From Saccopteryx bilineata (taxonomy: Eukaryota; Chordata; Mammalia; Chiroptera; Emballonuridae): a stretch of 64,000 bases of DNA. This document shows, piece by piece, positions 1 to 11,590 of the stretch (positions are counted from its first letter, which is position 1; the number at the start of each line of letters is the position of its first letter). The notes under the pieces are model-generated. The model was not told the origin of the DNA, made no database searches, and saw only the letters and a program-made list of their open reading frames with translations. The DNA is taken from assembly GCF_036850765.1 (NCBI RefSeq), contig NC_089498.1, forward strand, positions 48,411,795 through 48,475,794. Direction: 5' to 3'. Both the position numbers and the translations under genes were made by a program.

Positions 1-262
1 CTCTCTCTCCAGAAAAAAAGGCCTTCCCTGATTACCTGACACATGCTAGTACCTCTCACTCCCTATCATTCTTCTTCCTTCTTTAATTTCCTTCATTACA
101 CTTATTATGTCTTAACATAATAGATATTTATTTGTTTCTCTGTTTATTGTCTGTCCTTTCCACTATAATATAAATTCTTTGAGTTCAAGGATTATATTTT
201 GTTCATTGATGTATTTTTAGTTTCATAACAGAATCTCAATAAGGAATAAATAAGTGAATGAT
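1..262 (+). repeat. LINE-2 3'-end-like remnant
   Basis: The order of blocks (CTTCCCTGA near the start, AATTCTTTGAGTTCAAGGATTATATTTTGTTC, then CTCAATAAGGAATAAATAAGTGAATGA) follows the 3' tail of L2, which typically ends in a start-of-interval phrase plus CAATAAATATTTGTTGAATGAATG. It is strongly diverged and has no reading frame. Family assignment is from memory of the consensus. Confidence 0.45.
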
Positions 263-299
263 AGGTACCAATTTTTAATTACTTGCTATATGAAAGTAC

Positions 300-510
300 C
301 AGTGTTTTCCAACCACCATTCTGTGTACCAGTCTGCCAGAAATTTTGTGCAGGTCCGTAAAAGAGTTAACCACTCTTATGTGTGAAGATTATAGACCCAA
401 TGATCTTAGTTGAATTCCCTTATACATTGGGTGATTTCCGCCTTAGCAGTCCCTGAAATAATTCTTCTATTTTCACTGGTCACCATGGGTAAAAAGGTTG
501 AAAACCACTG
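300..510. mobile_element. old hAT-type MITE with matching terminal inverted repeats
   Basis: The left end CAGTGTTTTCCAACC pairs with the right end GGTTGAAAACCACTG, a terminal inverted repeat of about 15 bp with one or two mismatches. The CAGTGGTTTTCAACC form is typical of Charlie/MER hAT non-autonomous elements. No clear 8-bp TSD survives. It has no coding capacity. Confidence 0.45.
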
Positions 511-539
511 TACTATATTATATTTACATTTTCTTACTT

Positions 540-690
540 AATCCTTTCAAGAAACTCCTGTTGTTACTCCCCTGTTATAGTTGAGGAAGCTAAGGTTTAG
601 GAAAATTGAGAGAATCACCCAGGGTTGCTTTGCAGAGGATGGGTTCTGTCAGACAGTAAAGCCCATGTCTCTCATTGGTTTCTTTGTATC
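540..690 (+). repeat. MIR SINE remnant
   Basis: The ordered words TAGTTGAGGAAGCTAAGG, GAATCACCCAGGGTTGC, GCAGAGGATGGGTTC and AAGCCCATGTCTCT follow the MIR core (GAGGAAACTGAGGC, AGGTCACACAGC, GCAGAGCCAGGATTTGAACC, AGCCCATGCTCT). It is ancient and diverged. Confidence 0.5.
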
Positions 691-1118
691 AACCATCCAC
701 TAGAACCCACTCTCACACACATCATGTTCTTTGTATTTTGATCCTCAAAAGAACACTGTGAAAGGGGCAGGGAATATTTTATTATTCTTGTTTAAACAAT
801 GAAAAAATTATGGTTAAGAAGGTTAAGATATTTACCTAGAGTTGCAGAATTAATAAATTTCACAGAATTTTAATGACTATATTCCAAGCACAACAAGGAA
901 GTTATTCTAAATTTGTGAATTTATTTATTGAACAACCTGTTTCTCCTTTGTCCTTTAGAGAAATTTCTACCCCTGCCCTCCCCTCAGGCCCCAGGGTCTC
1001 CTCCTGCTGCTCGCAGAGTTCCAGGACTTTCATTGCGCCCTTCCTCGAACTGGTAGCACCAAGGCCAGTCCGGCCCCACCCCATATCCGCCTTCTTCTCT
1101 TCCGCCTTTCTTCCAGGG
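691..1118. other. unique sequence
   Basis: No repeat family, exon or RNA is recognised. The part at 960-1100 is more GC-rich, and an open frame crosses it into the following microsatellite. I see no splice-site or domain support for a gene. Confidence 0.4.
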
Positions 1119-1120
1119 CC

Positions 1121-1159
<39 letters not shown>

Positions 1160-1161
1160 TA
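1119..1161 (+). repeat. (TTTA)n microsatellite
   Basis: About ten consecutive TTTA units. It lies next to the 3' end of an old minus-strand L1 remnant, so it may have grown from that element's A-rich tail (A-rich tail = T-rich on this strand). Confidence 0.85.
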
Positions 1162-1334
1162 TTTTTGATAGCGGTAGTTATTTTATTCTTTTCTCCCTCC
1201 ACCACTCCCCTTTTCCTCTTTCAAACTCTACACTGTTGTCTGTGTCTATAATTTTTTTTCTTTGCTTAATTCCTTCCCCTTTTTAACCCAGCCCTCAACC
1301 CTTATTCGTTCAGATAGCTATCAATCTGTTCTCC

Positions 1335-1500
1335 ATATCTTTCTTTAAAAAAATCTTATTAAATTTATTGGGGTGACATTAGTTAATAACATTATATAAG
1401 CTTCAAGTGTCCAAATACATCATTGGTATATTGCATTATGCATTCAACACCCAAAGTCAAATCTTTTATCATAATATTTGAACACCAAATTTTCCTACCG
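1335..1500 (-). repeat. old L1 3'-UTR remnant
   Basis: TTATTGGGGTGACATTAGTTAATAA, a stretch about cell-count-like words (CATCATTGGTATATTGCATTATG) and ACACCCAAAGTCAAATC match in order the 3' UTR of the L1s in this window (AATGGGGTGACATCAATAAATC, CACCCAAAGTCAGATTG at 27,500-27,603), so it is a related, older and 5'-truncated L1 on the minus strand. Confidence 0.6.
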
Positions 1501-1619
1501 TGATCAATGAAAAAATTAAAAAGTAAGTGATATAGTTCCTTCAGTCTCTCATTTCTCCTTCTGGGATTGCCTCTCTTTGGGTCTGTCTTTTCCCTAGAAT
1601 GAGGAAGACATATGGTAAG

Positions 1620-1725
1620 GTCTTTATTATGTGTGGAGTCTTGGGAATAATTTAAACTCTTCGTGCTTCAATTTCCTCATCTATGAAAGGGTGATATAAA
1701 TAGCACCTACTTCATAAAATGTCAG
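1620..1725 (-). repeat. MIR-like remnant
   Basis: CTTCAATTTCCTCATCTATGAAAGGG followed by AGCACCTACTTCATAAAATG resembles the reverse complement of the MIR core (CCTCAGTTTCCTCATCTGTAAAATGGG, TACCTACCTCATAGG). Short and diverged. Confidence 0.4.
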
Positions 1726-1845
1726 CACTTTGAATGAGAACTGATAAGAAATCTTAGTGATGCAATTGAATGAATCACAAACACCTCACAAGCCACGGCA
1801 CCATTTATTTTACATGTTTGGCGAGCAACTAAAATCTGTAATAAG

Positions 1846-2108
1846 CAGAGGCGGATTAAGGTCGGTTGAGGCCCCAGGCACAGAAAATATTGAGCCACTT
1901 AAAAAAAAGAGACGGGGAAATAACAATACATGTTAACTATATTTTTAAATAAATACAAAATATTGTGTACTATTAATGTTAAAATTGCATTTACGAAACC
2001 AAACTTGGTGTCATTAAAAAAAAGTGTAAAGTTGGGGTTTTGTGGGGCCCTCCAGGGGTCGGGGCCCAGGGTGCGTGCCAGGTGTGTCCACTGTTAAATC
2101 CACCTCTG
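1846..2108. mobile_element. non-autonomous hAT element, 263 bp, copy 1
   Basis: It begins CAGAGGCGGATTAAGG and ends with the near-inverse TTAAATCCACCTCTG. The flanks GTAATAAG (1838-1845) and GTATTAAG (2109-2116) form an 8-bp TSD with one mismatch, as expected of hAT insertion. The interior is AT-rich with no reading frame. A shortened relative with the same GGGGCCC...CTCTGG 3' part lies at 54,121-54,259. Confidence 0.7.
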
Positions 2109-2116
2109 GTATTAAG

Positions 2117-2558
2117 CCCTATCAAGAATATATTCTGAGTAAGATACCTGAAGTTCACTTTTTATTGCACAACCATACATGATACCATGAGAAAAGCAGA
2201 TAAGCCGGAGGCTTTGACAGATGTGTATTTGAGTTCCGGGCGATGTCACGTAGTACTGTACTCTAGTAGTAATTTTACGTGAGCAGGTATATGTCAGCTG
2301 AACTCTTCAAAATACCATGAAGCTAATTTCTTAACAATGACACTTTTACAAGAAGTGGAAATACATTCATGAAGACAGTGGGAAGAACTTTATCCTGACA
2401 CTTGCAAGAAAAATAAAAATAAAAAGTAATTTATTTGGCTACATGATGAAAAAAACACCCACTAAATTTAATGAATACTTAACATATACTAGGGAGTAAA
2501 CTATGTGATTTATATGCACTCTTAAAACCACCCTAGAAATAAATACTGCTGTTTAAAA
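2117..2558. other. unique sequence
   Basis: AT-rich, no recognised repeat, exon or RNA. Confidence 0.4.
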
Positions 2559-2559
2559 T

Positions 2560-3470
2560 CTAAAAATAACACACAGATCTCAATATTTTTAAATTTAAAG
2601 TATTTCACCCTACAACTCAATAATAAAATGAACAACCAGATTTTAAAATGAGCAAAGAACTTGAATAGACATCTTTCCAAAAAAGATATACAAATGGCCA
2701 ATAAGCATATGGAAAGATGTTCAAAATCACTAATCACCAAGGAAATACAAGTCAAAGCTACCATGAAATACAAACTCTCAACCATTAGGATGGCTACCAT
2801 CAAAAACTCCAGGTAATAATGTGTTGGTGGGGATGTGGAGAAATCAGAACCTTTGCACACTGTTGGGAGGATTGTAAAGTGAGGCAGCCCCCATGGAAAA
2901 CAGTATGAAATCTCCTTTAAAAATTAAAAATAGAGCTACTGTACGATCCAGCGGTCCTACTTCTGGGTATATATTCAAAATCATTGAAATCAGGATCTCA
3001 AAGAGGTATCTGCACACCCATTTCATTGTAGCATTATTCACAATAGCCAGGATGTGGAAAGCACTTTGCAGAGATGAATGAACAAAGAAAATGTGTTATA
3101 TACATATAATGAAATATTATTCCACTTTATAAATACAGAAACCCTGTCATAGGCTACAAAATGAATAAACCTCGAAGTCATTGTGCTAACTAACATAAAC
3201 TAATCCCACAAAGACAAATACAGCCTCATTCCACTTACATGAGGTACATAGAGTAATCAAGCACAGAAAAAAAGTAGAATTGCGGTTGCCAGGGGCTGGC
3301 AGAAGTGGGAAATGCGAGTTGCTCAATGATTATAGAGTTCATTCTTGCAAGATGAAAGAGTTCTAGAGATCCATCTATTTACAACCATGTGCCTATACTG
3401 TACTGTATACGTAAACATTTTTTAAGTAGGTAAATTTATGTTATGTGTCTTTTTATCATAATAAAAAGGT
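2560..3470 (+). pseudogene. 5'-truncated old L1: ORF2 C-terminus plus 3' UTR
   Basis: The plus strand reads through the C-terminal end of L1 ORF2 in broken frames. Recognisable stretches are the CAAATGGCCAATAAGCATATGG block, the GATGTGGAGAAATCAGAACC block, and at 2893-3081 a frame with SGYIFKIIE and HFIVALFTIARMWK, which matches the ORF2 region just after the cysteine motif. The 3' UTR continues with GGTTGCCAGGGGCTGG and ends near ATCATAATAAAAAGG. It is an old L1M-type copy, unrelated by age to the two full-length L1s here. Confidence 0.75.
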
Positions 3471-4300
3471 ATTTTTCACTGGAATTGAAGTGAAATCATT
3501 TGAAGACCATTGGTCCAGCCCAGATCCCTCATTTTATTTTTGAGGAAAGGAGATCCGAGAGGAAAGTGAGTTGGTTCAGTTCACATGGCTAAACAGAGAG
3601 GATGTGAGGGAAAGAACTTTGATCTTGGCAAGTTCTCAGCTACAATATTAAAATCTAAGTTAAATCAGTGAATACCAGGGGGTAAGCCCAACAATGACTC
3701 ACCTGGAAAGAATTATTTGTCTAGTTTTTTAAATCTCTTTTGGACATTATAGATAGGTATCTTTCAGCAAACCCAGTTTGGTAACTCAATAGGATTATGC
3801 TAACAGAGTAATGCATAATCAACTGACACTTTCCTTGAAATAGTTCAGAGTTCCCTGAAATGCACATACGCTAAGGAGTATCTTGGTCTGAGATGGTACC
3901 ACCCCAGAATGAGGGAGTCAGAGTGTGAGAGGTTAGTATGTATAAGGTAGAAATGTCCAAAGTGGCTGCGCCTGTCTATGTGCATAATTATTTTTATATT
4001 TTTTCACAAACTTGTAAGGATAACATATAATAGCATTTATCAATATCTAAACACATGAGTATATGCTTATAAATGTACGTATTTATTACATTGTAATAAA
4101 AGACAGATATTGCGCTGTAAGTATGTATCTTTAGATTCCTGTTTCCTTGTTTAAATCTAATATGGGACAGAAGACTTCCTAAATTCTCTATTACATGTAC
4201 AGAGAACAAAGACCCAGACAAGGGGTGGGTCCTTGGTCAGGACACAATCTGAATTTACCTCTATGGTCTATGAACTAGAGGTGAATAAACAATGATCTCG
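3471..4300. other. unique sequence
   Basis: No repeat, exon or RNA recognised with confidence. Open frames here are short and lack domain similarity. Confidence 0.4.
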
Positions 4301-4308
4301 AACTTTAT

Positions 4309-4510
4309 TTGCTTGATTTTCTTGAAGTAAAACCCAAGCTTTGGATTAGACAGATCTGTATTCAATTCCCAACCGTACTTCTTATTTGCTGTGTCACATC
4401 GGCAAGGTTACTTGATATCTCTAAGCCTTATTTCTTCATCAAGAACCACAATAACTTCTTTCTGGTGGGATCATTGGGTGAGCTTGATCAGATAATACAT
4501 GTAAAGTGCC
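4309..4510 (-). repeat. MIR SINE remnant
   Basis: GTATTCAATTCCCAACC, TTGCTGTGTCACATCGGCAAGGTTACTTGATATCTCTAAGCC and TTTCTTCATC in order match the reverse complement of MIR (ordinary form GCTGTGTGACCTTGGGCAAG, CTCAGTTTCCTCATC). Confidence 0.6.
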
Positions 4511-5880
4511 AGTCTCTGTGTTTGGGGCCCACAGGGAACACTCAATAAAAACAATACAATTATTAGCTCTCAGCTCTCTTTCCGTACTTCAAAGTCATTT
4601 TTTCCTTTAATAGCTTAATGCTCATAAATAAAATCAAAGTAACCATTATTTCTTGAGCTCTTTACATGTATAACACACTATAGTGGGCTGCACAGCATGA
4701 CCTGGGAAATAATAAGTGTAGTGTCCAATTGTTGACCAACTGCTGGCACTAGGATGTGTGGAATTAACAGACTTGCTTAACAGTTTTTCCCCACATTTTC
4801 TAATCACTTATACACAGTGTGTGGTTGGTTCTGTTCTTTGTCTTGCTATCAGATATAATCCTCCCCAGGCGACAATTAACATTTTATATGTGACTCATGT
4901 AACAATCTGTTTAAAATTCACCCAGAGGCTCTGATCTCATGAGTTTTATTTTTTTTTTAACTCTAGCTCCCACTTGCCTAATAAGAACAAATGCCTCTAT
5001 TGTCTTTGTGTATTATTATTATTATTGTTGTTGTTGTTATTTTCAATCGATTGAACTCAATTTAAATTCTTGCTTAATCTTGCAAGAAAATATTGGAGGT
5101 GTGTTTGCAATATCCAGAGATCATAACAATAGTTCCTTAAAGTTTTCTTGATTCATCCCTCTCACCCTTGACATTTCTTTTCTCTTTAAACCTCTCCTTT
5201 TCCCTTCTTTCCATGGCTTCCCAATTTTTCTGGGTCTCCAATATGCATGGTTTTTCCTGTCTGCCTACCTATTTTCTTTCCTTCCTTCATTATTAAATGT
5301 AAGTTGGTTTTAATTGTAAAGCTAATAAATATATAATTCACATTATAAAAATTCAAATAATTCAGATAGTCAAACTATCCCTTTGAGCACCAATCCCTAG
5401 TCCCACTCTCCTTCATAGAGATAACCACTGTTAGTAGTTTATATATGTTCATATATATTCTTCCATATCTTATTCCTTTATAAATAGTAAATTGATTTAT
5501 ATAAAATTGTTGTTTTTATAGGTCACAAATGGTCAAATGTAAGCAATTTCCCACAATGATTTAACCTACTCTCTTCACACACACAGCCACACACACACAA
5601 AAGTGTAGTGTTATTTTGTGAATTTTAGAAACAAACAAAATCAAGCTTTATTATAGTTTTTTTATGTTGTAATGCATCCTAAGATCTTCTAAGTCAGTGC
5701 ATGTAGTTCTACCTTATTCTTTTTAACTGTTGATAAAAATTTTTAGTATCAATTATTTATTCAACTTTTCCAAATCTCAATTTCTCTCTCTCTCTCTCTC
5801 TCTCTCTGTCTTTCATCTATTTATTTTTTGCTATTATAAATTTCAAAATACTTGTGCTTTTTTGCTTATGTTAGAATAGT
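4511..5880. other. unique AT-rich sequence with small simple repeats
   Basis: Holds a short (ATT)n/(GTT)n run at about 5011-5042 and a (TC)n run at about 5782-5807. The part 5280-5560 has the look of an ancient interspersed repeat but I cannot assign it. No gene seen. Confidence 0.4.
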
Positions 5881-5892
5881 AACATTTACTTT

Positions 5893-6283
5893 TTAAAACA
5901 TTTTTTTAACTTTTTTTTTGTATTTTTCTGAAGTGAGAAGCAGAGGGGGTACGGAGGCAGAGAGATTCCCACATGCGCCCAACTGGGATCCACCTGGCAT
6001 ACCTACCAGGGGGCGATGCTCTGCCCATCTGGGGCGTTGCTCTGCTGCAATCGAAGCCATTCTAGTGCCTGAGGCAGAGGCCATGGAGCCATCCTCAGTG
6101 CCCGGGCCAACTTTGCTCCCATGGAGCCTTGGCTGCAGGAGAGGAAGAGAGAATAGAGAGAAAGGAGAGAAGGAAGGGTGGAGAAGCAGATGGGCACCTC
6201 TCTTATGTGCCCTGACCGGGAATCGAACCCGGGACTTCCACATGTGAGGCCAATGCTCTACTGCTGAGCCAACTGGCCAGGGC
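5893..6283 (-). mobile_element. SINE family A (Rhin-1-like), full length
   Basis: Read on the minus strand it starts with a tRNA-like head (GGCTCAGCAGTAGAGC as A-box region, GGTTCGATTCC as B-box) and ends with TCAGAAAAATAC and an A-tail. It is flanked by the TSD AACATTTACTTT (5881-5892 and 6284-6295). Being tRNA-derived it would use an internal RNA polymerase III promoter. Open frames on both strands inside it are by-products of its GC-rich body. Confidence 0.9.
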
Positions 6284-6295
6284 AACATTTACTTT

Positions 6296-9200
6296 CTAAA
6301 GCAAGGGTTTATTGAAAGAAACAAATTAGAAATTATTAGGTATTATTACCTACAGAATTAGTTGATAACATAAGGTTGTACTAGTTAATGTTGAGCTCAC
6401 TTTTATTTATTTTTTTTAACTAAATGTGAGATTTAAGATAGAGATAGTAGTGGTCAAGCAAGCAATATTTTCCATCCTCTTTGCCTTACAGTGTCCTTCC
6501 CAGATTCAACATGTTTTGGTCTTTGAGGGTCTTACAATTCCGTGTTCTCCAATGCTATCTGACCTTTAGGAATTTCTCCTTGGGGTTGCAGGTAGGCCAT
6601 TCTTTTTATAGTAAGCAGAGAAATAAAATTCCAAAAGCCAGTTTCCATGCTTCTTAATTTATTAATCTTTTCCATTATGCCATAGAATTTAAATACCTGA
6701 ACTGCATGGCTTCAAGTTTTTCTAATATCATGTTTTCTCTTTTGTATTTTTCTAAAGTATAGACACCTCAAAATTTGAAGGACTTCTTTTTGGCTACCAA
6801 ATAGTATTTAATAATCAATACATTTGATTTTATAAGTATATATCACAGACAGAAAATATATCAAATGTACAAGTGTGATTGCATTGAGTTACTATGAGTT
6901 TGGTTCAAAGTGAGAAAACGCATATTCGAGTCTGTCTCAGACTCTTTTGAAGGTTGATGTATCATTTCCTCAAGCTATTCAAAAGATTGAAAAATACTCC
7001 GGGCCTCTGACTACACATAGAAAGTGAACAAAAGTTGGGGCTTCACATAGTATAGCATAGAGTCTCATTTAAATAAAGAATCTGCCAAATAAAGAAATCT
7101 GGGGCATTTAAAATGTTTATTAGAACCTCCTGTAAAACATCTATGAAGACCCAATTTATACCTAATGGTAAAATTCTCCTTTCCTATTCCTTCAGAAAAT
7201 TCTTGTTTCCCAAAAGTCCATATTTTGTGGTTGGTTAATGCTCTGACATGTAATATAAAGAGCAGTTTACAGAAAATGTTGGCACCATTTTAATTTCTTA
7301 GTGGCTTGCAACATTGTATATTGTATATAGGTACATAAATCTTTGTAGTATTCTGTGCTTAGTAGTATAAATGTTCTGGGCAAGTTTTAATATTTCAAAT
7401 GCCTTTGGATATTCTTGCAATAAAGGCAATAAGTTCTGCAGTTGGATTTTTTTTTACTTGTTTGCCTATTTAGACACTAAAATAGGTATGTTCTATAACT
7501 GAGCACAAATTCTACTTACTAATGTTACAGGAGCAAGGAAAAATAATAAATTTGTGAATTGCAGTTCTGTATATCTTATGGGTAGTAACACCAGCAAATA
7601 TTTTATTTTATGGATATTAACACCAGCAAATATTTGCTGCATCTGGCTTCTTACTATTAATTAAAATCAAGTTTTACAAAGTACCTTAAGTTAAAATTTA
7701 AGAGTGTGAAGAATATCTGTTGGGTTTTGTTTTAGTCATGAGCATTCAGAGTTCCAATCAAGGAAGCTTTGTGCTTTTCTATGAACTTATTTAACAACAC
7801 AAGTGTTAAGAGAACCATAATTCTCTGATTCACTTATTCTCATCCCTAACTGTGAATTTTTGTAATAAATACACTTGTACTACTGAGAAAAAAATATTCT
7901 GACACTTCACATATGCAAGTAGAAAATTGATAGTGTCAATTTTAAAAATGACTTTTTTTTTGTATTTAATGTTCCAGGCTTAAATATCCAATGGTACAGA
8001 TTTTCAAATTTGTAAGAACAAACTGACTTTAAAAGCAAAAACTTGATCTAGTTTGTGATCTTCTGTCCTTTTAAAATAAAATTAAGAAAGTAAAAAAAAA
8101 TTCTTGTTTCCTATTCGTCATGCTCTCAAGACCTCTCTCTACCCCTTACTACCTGACTATTCTCTCTTCATCACTCAATTTCACTTCAATAAAAACTTCC
8201 TTTTAACCCAGCCCTGCCTGGTTCTTGACTTCTTTGTCCTTCTGCCCTCTCTTTCACGCACTTTCCCCCTGAAAGTTGCCTTCCCTCTCCTGTTACATGA
8301 TTATCTCAGAATCCTAAAGCAAGAAACTGCAATGTAGATGATTCTCAGGAAAGGAGATTAGCTTATCCCCAGCTGTAGAGAGCAGAGAAAATGGTGGCTT
8401 CTTTAGCTCTTTGGAAAGTTAATGCTCTTTTACCAGGAGAAAGAGCTGAAACGTGTGAAGCTATAGTGATTCCTTAATTTTTAGTACCTATAAATGACGT
8501 GTGTGAAATATATTTTTGGACCACTTTCTATGCATGTTGGGGGAAACAAACAATAGCGTGGAATTCTGTGTATATTTTCTAAAAGGTATAGGATTTTTTT
8601 CCTTCTTATACCCCAAAGAAGAAATGCTTGTGCTTCCTAGGAGTGCAGAGCCTACCTGCTTCTACAAAGGCGTCTGTGCTCCTCATTGGGAGGAAGAGAG
8701 AAGAGAGTGAAAGGAATGGAGCCAGTGAAAGCTTAAGCATCTGGGCATGGATTGACAAGAAGCTAAATCATGGTTTGAGGTCACTGCTGGTATTTCTCTT
8801 ACTCCTGCCTTGGCTGCCTCTGATGTCCTAGAAAAGAACTGTTGGGACATGAGAGAACAATATCAAAACTTTTATTCTTACTTTTTCATATCATCCCTTT
8901 TATTTTAGTATATGTTTTCTAGTGTATATAACATATTAATAAAATAGTACACAAAAATAATAACTGAATTACATAAGTGTACATATACTAGGGGTGCTTC
9001 CTCAATTTTTACTTTTACCATAGAGACACATTGTCAAAAAGTGCATTTGTCCATTAATTTATTTATTCATTATTGAATTCTTGCTGTGTGCCAATATGTG
9101 ACAGTAAACAAAGTGTGAAAATTATTGCTCACTAGGGATGGTTCAACCACCGTGCCGTCAGTAATACTTAACAGTTCAATAAGTAATTAATGAGACACTT

Positions 9201-9560
9201 GCTTTACTACTTTTGATGGTTGGACTAGAAACAGAATCGACCACAAACTTTGTGAAAACTATTGGAAAGCGTGAGTAAATGCTCCATGAGGCAAGCATCT
9301 AGATCTAAACATCTGGATTTGAATAGTGTAAACAGAACGTCACTCCCTTTCTCAGAAGAAGGAGGCAACTAGGAGTAAATGGGAAGGGAAAATGCTCAGA
9401 GACTTCTTAGCTTTCGAAAGGACTTTTTCAGCTTTTGAGCTGAAAAGGAAATTTAACATTTCCTTCTTAATCTCCTGTGGCATCAATATAAAAGTGTAAA
9501 GCAAATTTACGTAAATCATTCTTTCAAATAAGCATTTGGTGGAGGCATTCTAAGTGAGAG
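6296..9560. other. unique AT-rich sequence, no gene seen
   Basis: Over 3 kb without a recognisable transposon, which stands out in this window. There is a small imperfect duplication of TAACACCAGCAAATATTT at about 7587 and 7618. No frame has a domain I know. It could contain conserved non-coding DNA or a 3' UTR, but the sequence alone does not show this. Confidence 0.4.
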
Positions 9561-9569
9561 GAATGGTTT

Positions 9570-9760
9570 TAAGCTTTTTACAGCCATCATATCTCCCTAC
9601 CAGGCAGGTATAACTATTCCCATTCTCTACATGAGAGCATTGAGAATCAATTAAATAAATTTCCCAAGGCCCCAGCAGTTAGGGAGGCTAGATTTACACC
9701 CAAGTCTGATGTCACATCAATGCTCTTGCCTATTACGCTGCATGACCTGAGGTGCAGGAA
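9570..9760 (+). repeat. MIR SINE remnant
   Basis: Ordered matches to MIR: CAGGCAGGTATAACTATTCCCATT, CTACATGAGAGCATTGAG, AATTTCCCAAGGCC, AGCAGTTAGGGAGGCTAG and TCTGATGTC. Confidence 0.6.
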
Positions 9761-10059
9761 ACTTTTAGCAAGATTAGAGCAGAGATAGAGACGGATATTC
9801 AGAAGAGGCAAAGTCAAGGAGTATTGTGATGGCAGATCCTTTTCCTCCCTCTCATAAATTCTTTGTTTGTTTTCCTTTTAGTCCTTACACAGAAGTATAT
9901 AAGAACAGAATTCAAAATAATGTCTAGAAATACTCACAGTTAAGTCTATGGTTGGCAGCCATAAAAATCCACAGGAAAGACTATGGGGTTGGGCGGGGGG
10001 CAGTTTGAGGTGTGTGTCTGTGGGATGATAGAGGTGGTATTCTGGTACAAATAGTGGGC

Positions 10060-10230
10060 TCTTTGGAGTTAAGCTTCAGTTGGAATCCTCACTTTATCAC
10101 TTCCTGACTGTATGAGCGAGAGTCAGTTCTTCACCATCTCCAACCTGAGTTTCTTCATCTCTGAGATGGAGCTAATCCCCCACTTACTTTACAAAGACAT
10201 TGTCAGGCCTAGAGATAATATGTACAAAGT
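10060..10230 (-). repeat. MIR SINE remnant
   Basis: GTTGGAATCCTCACTTTATCACTTCCTGACTGTATGAGCG followed by TGAGTTTCTTCATCTCTGAGATGG matches the reverse complement of MIR. Confidence 0.55.
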
Positions 10231-10424
10231 ATTGACACAGCAACGCCACCCCAGAGCTCTGTAACCCCTGCCCCCCTCCCAGGAAGCCAAACCATCTGCT
10301 TTTCTGCTGGAGTGAATACACAGTAACAAATCTTACAAATAAGATCTGGTTATACTGCAGCCAGAAATAAGAAGACTCCCATAATAGCTTGTAAGCCTTG
10401 TGCTAAGCTCTTGCATAATTATCT

Positions 10425-10560
10425 TTAATACTTGCATACAACCTTTCAAAGTAGTACTATTATTTTCATTTTAGAGATAAGAAAAATAAACCTCAGAGAA
10501 GTCTATGGCACTACTGGAAAATGGCAGAGCTAAGAGTCATGCTTTTGCATAAATTGTCCT
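10425..10560 (+). repeat. MIR SINE remnant
   Basis: ATTATTTTCATTTTAGAGATAAG, AACCTCAGAGAAG and ATGGCAGAGCTAAGAGTCATGC follow the MIR core. Confidence 0.55.
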
Positions 10561-10920
10561 CTCTTCCCACCAGTGCCAGTCCTGGGGCTATGGTGTTAGA
10601 AAGAGGAAAGGACATTTACTTCTAATTGTATGGTCAGAGAAAAGAAACAAGGATGTTTTTTGATATTCTAAACCTGACCTTATTCTTAGGGCAGCCATAG
10701 AAAGTGACACACTCCTACTTTCTATGCTCATTCTGTGGAAAGTATCTTAGCCTTGTTTGTGGAGACACAGGAAAGTGGGGGCGAGAGGAAGGAATAAGGT
10801 GGAAGAATTACACATTTCCCTTTCTGCTCTGAATCAGTTCTCTGAAACAGGACCATTTGGAAACAACATGCCTCAGGTAAGATGTCATCTTGACACCTCT
10901 TTTTATTGGTTGATCTACAT

Positions 10921-11316
10921 TTTTTTTTTTTTTTTTAGAGAGAGACATAGAGAGAAGAACAGACAGGGATAGATAGACAGGAAGGGAGAGAGATGAGAAG
11001 CATCACCTCATAGTTGTGGCAACTTAGTTGTTCATTGATTGCTTTCTCATATGTGCCTTGATGGGGGGTGGGGGGACTCCAGCAGAGCAAGTGACCCCTT
11101 GCTCAAGCCAGCGACCTTGGGCTTCAAGCCAGCGACCTTTGGGATCAGTCCCGCAACCATGGGGTCATGTCTCAAGCCAGCAACTTCGTGCTCAAACTGA
11201 TGAGCCTGCGCACATGCCGGATGAGGCCACACTCAACCTGGAGACCTCAGGGTCTCAAACTTGGGTGCTCAGTGTCCCAGGTCAAAGTCCTATCCACTGT
11301 GCTACCATCTAGTAAG
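10921..11316 (-). mobile_element. SINE family C (tRNA-derived, GCAGTGGATAGAG type)
   Basis: On the minus strand: a tRNA-like head at the right end (ending CACAGTGGATAGGACTTTGACC), repeated CTTGAGC/CTGGCTTGAAGCC words in the body, AATCAATGAACAACTAAG, then CTTCTCATCTCTCTCCC, CTGTC repeats and an A-tail (T-run at 10,921). Five copies or parts of this family occur in the window. The family name is not recalled with certainty. Confidence 0.8.
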
Positions 11317-11444
11317 CCTTGGTTTACCATATTTTAACATGTCTTGGTAGAGAATGCAGTCCTGCTCAAGAAGATAACATACTATTTACCAAAATGAATG
11401 CCGAAAAATAAAAGTGACCTTATAAAGCTCTTTCATATAGAAGC

Positions 11445-11590
11445 AATATATGATATTGACTAATAGTAAGAGATTTGGTGTCAAAGAAACTAGTATTCAG
11501 TTCACAGCTTTGCAGTTCACTAGCTCTGTGATCATGAGAATGCCCATTCTGAACTTGTGTTCCTTCAACCATAACATGGGGTCGTACATT
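11445..11590 (-). repeat. MIR SINE remnant
   Basis: TAGTATTCAGTTCACAGC, CACTAGCTCTGTGATCATG and CTTCAACCATAACATGGGG match the MIR reverse complement in order. Confidence 0.5.

Noticed and set aside
873..1286. 137-codon frame
   Set aside because: Runs through a (TTTA)n microsatellite and T-rich DNA; no domain and no splice or promoter support.
5893..6288. 131- and 109-codon frames, and similar ones at 17,306, 24,597, 57,588, 59,554 and 60,480
   Set aside because: All are readings through SINE family A; the repeated peptide words (e.g. CFSTLP, GAEDGSMAS) come from the SINE consensus.
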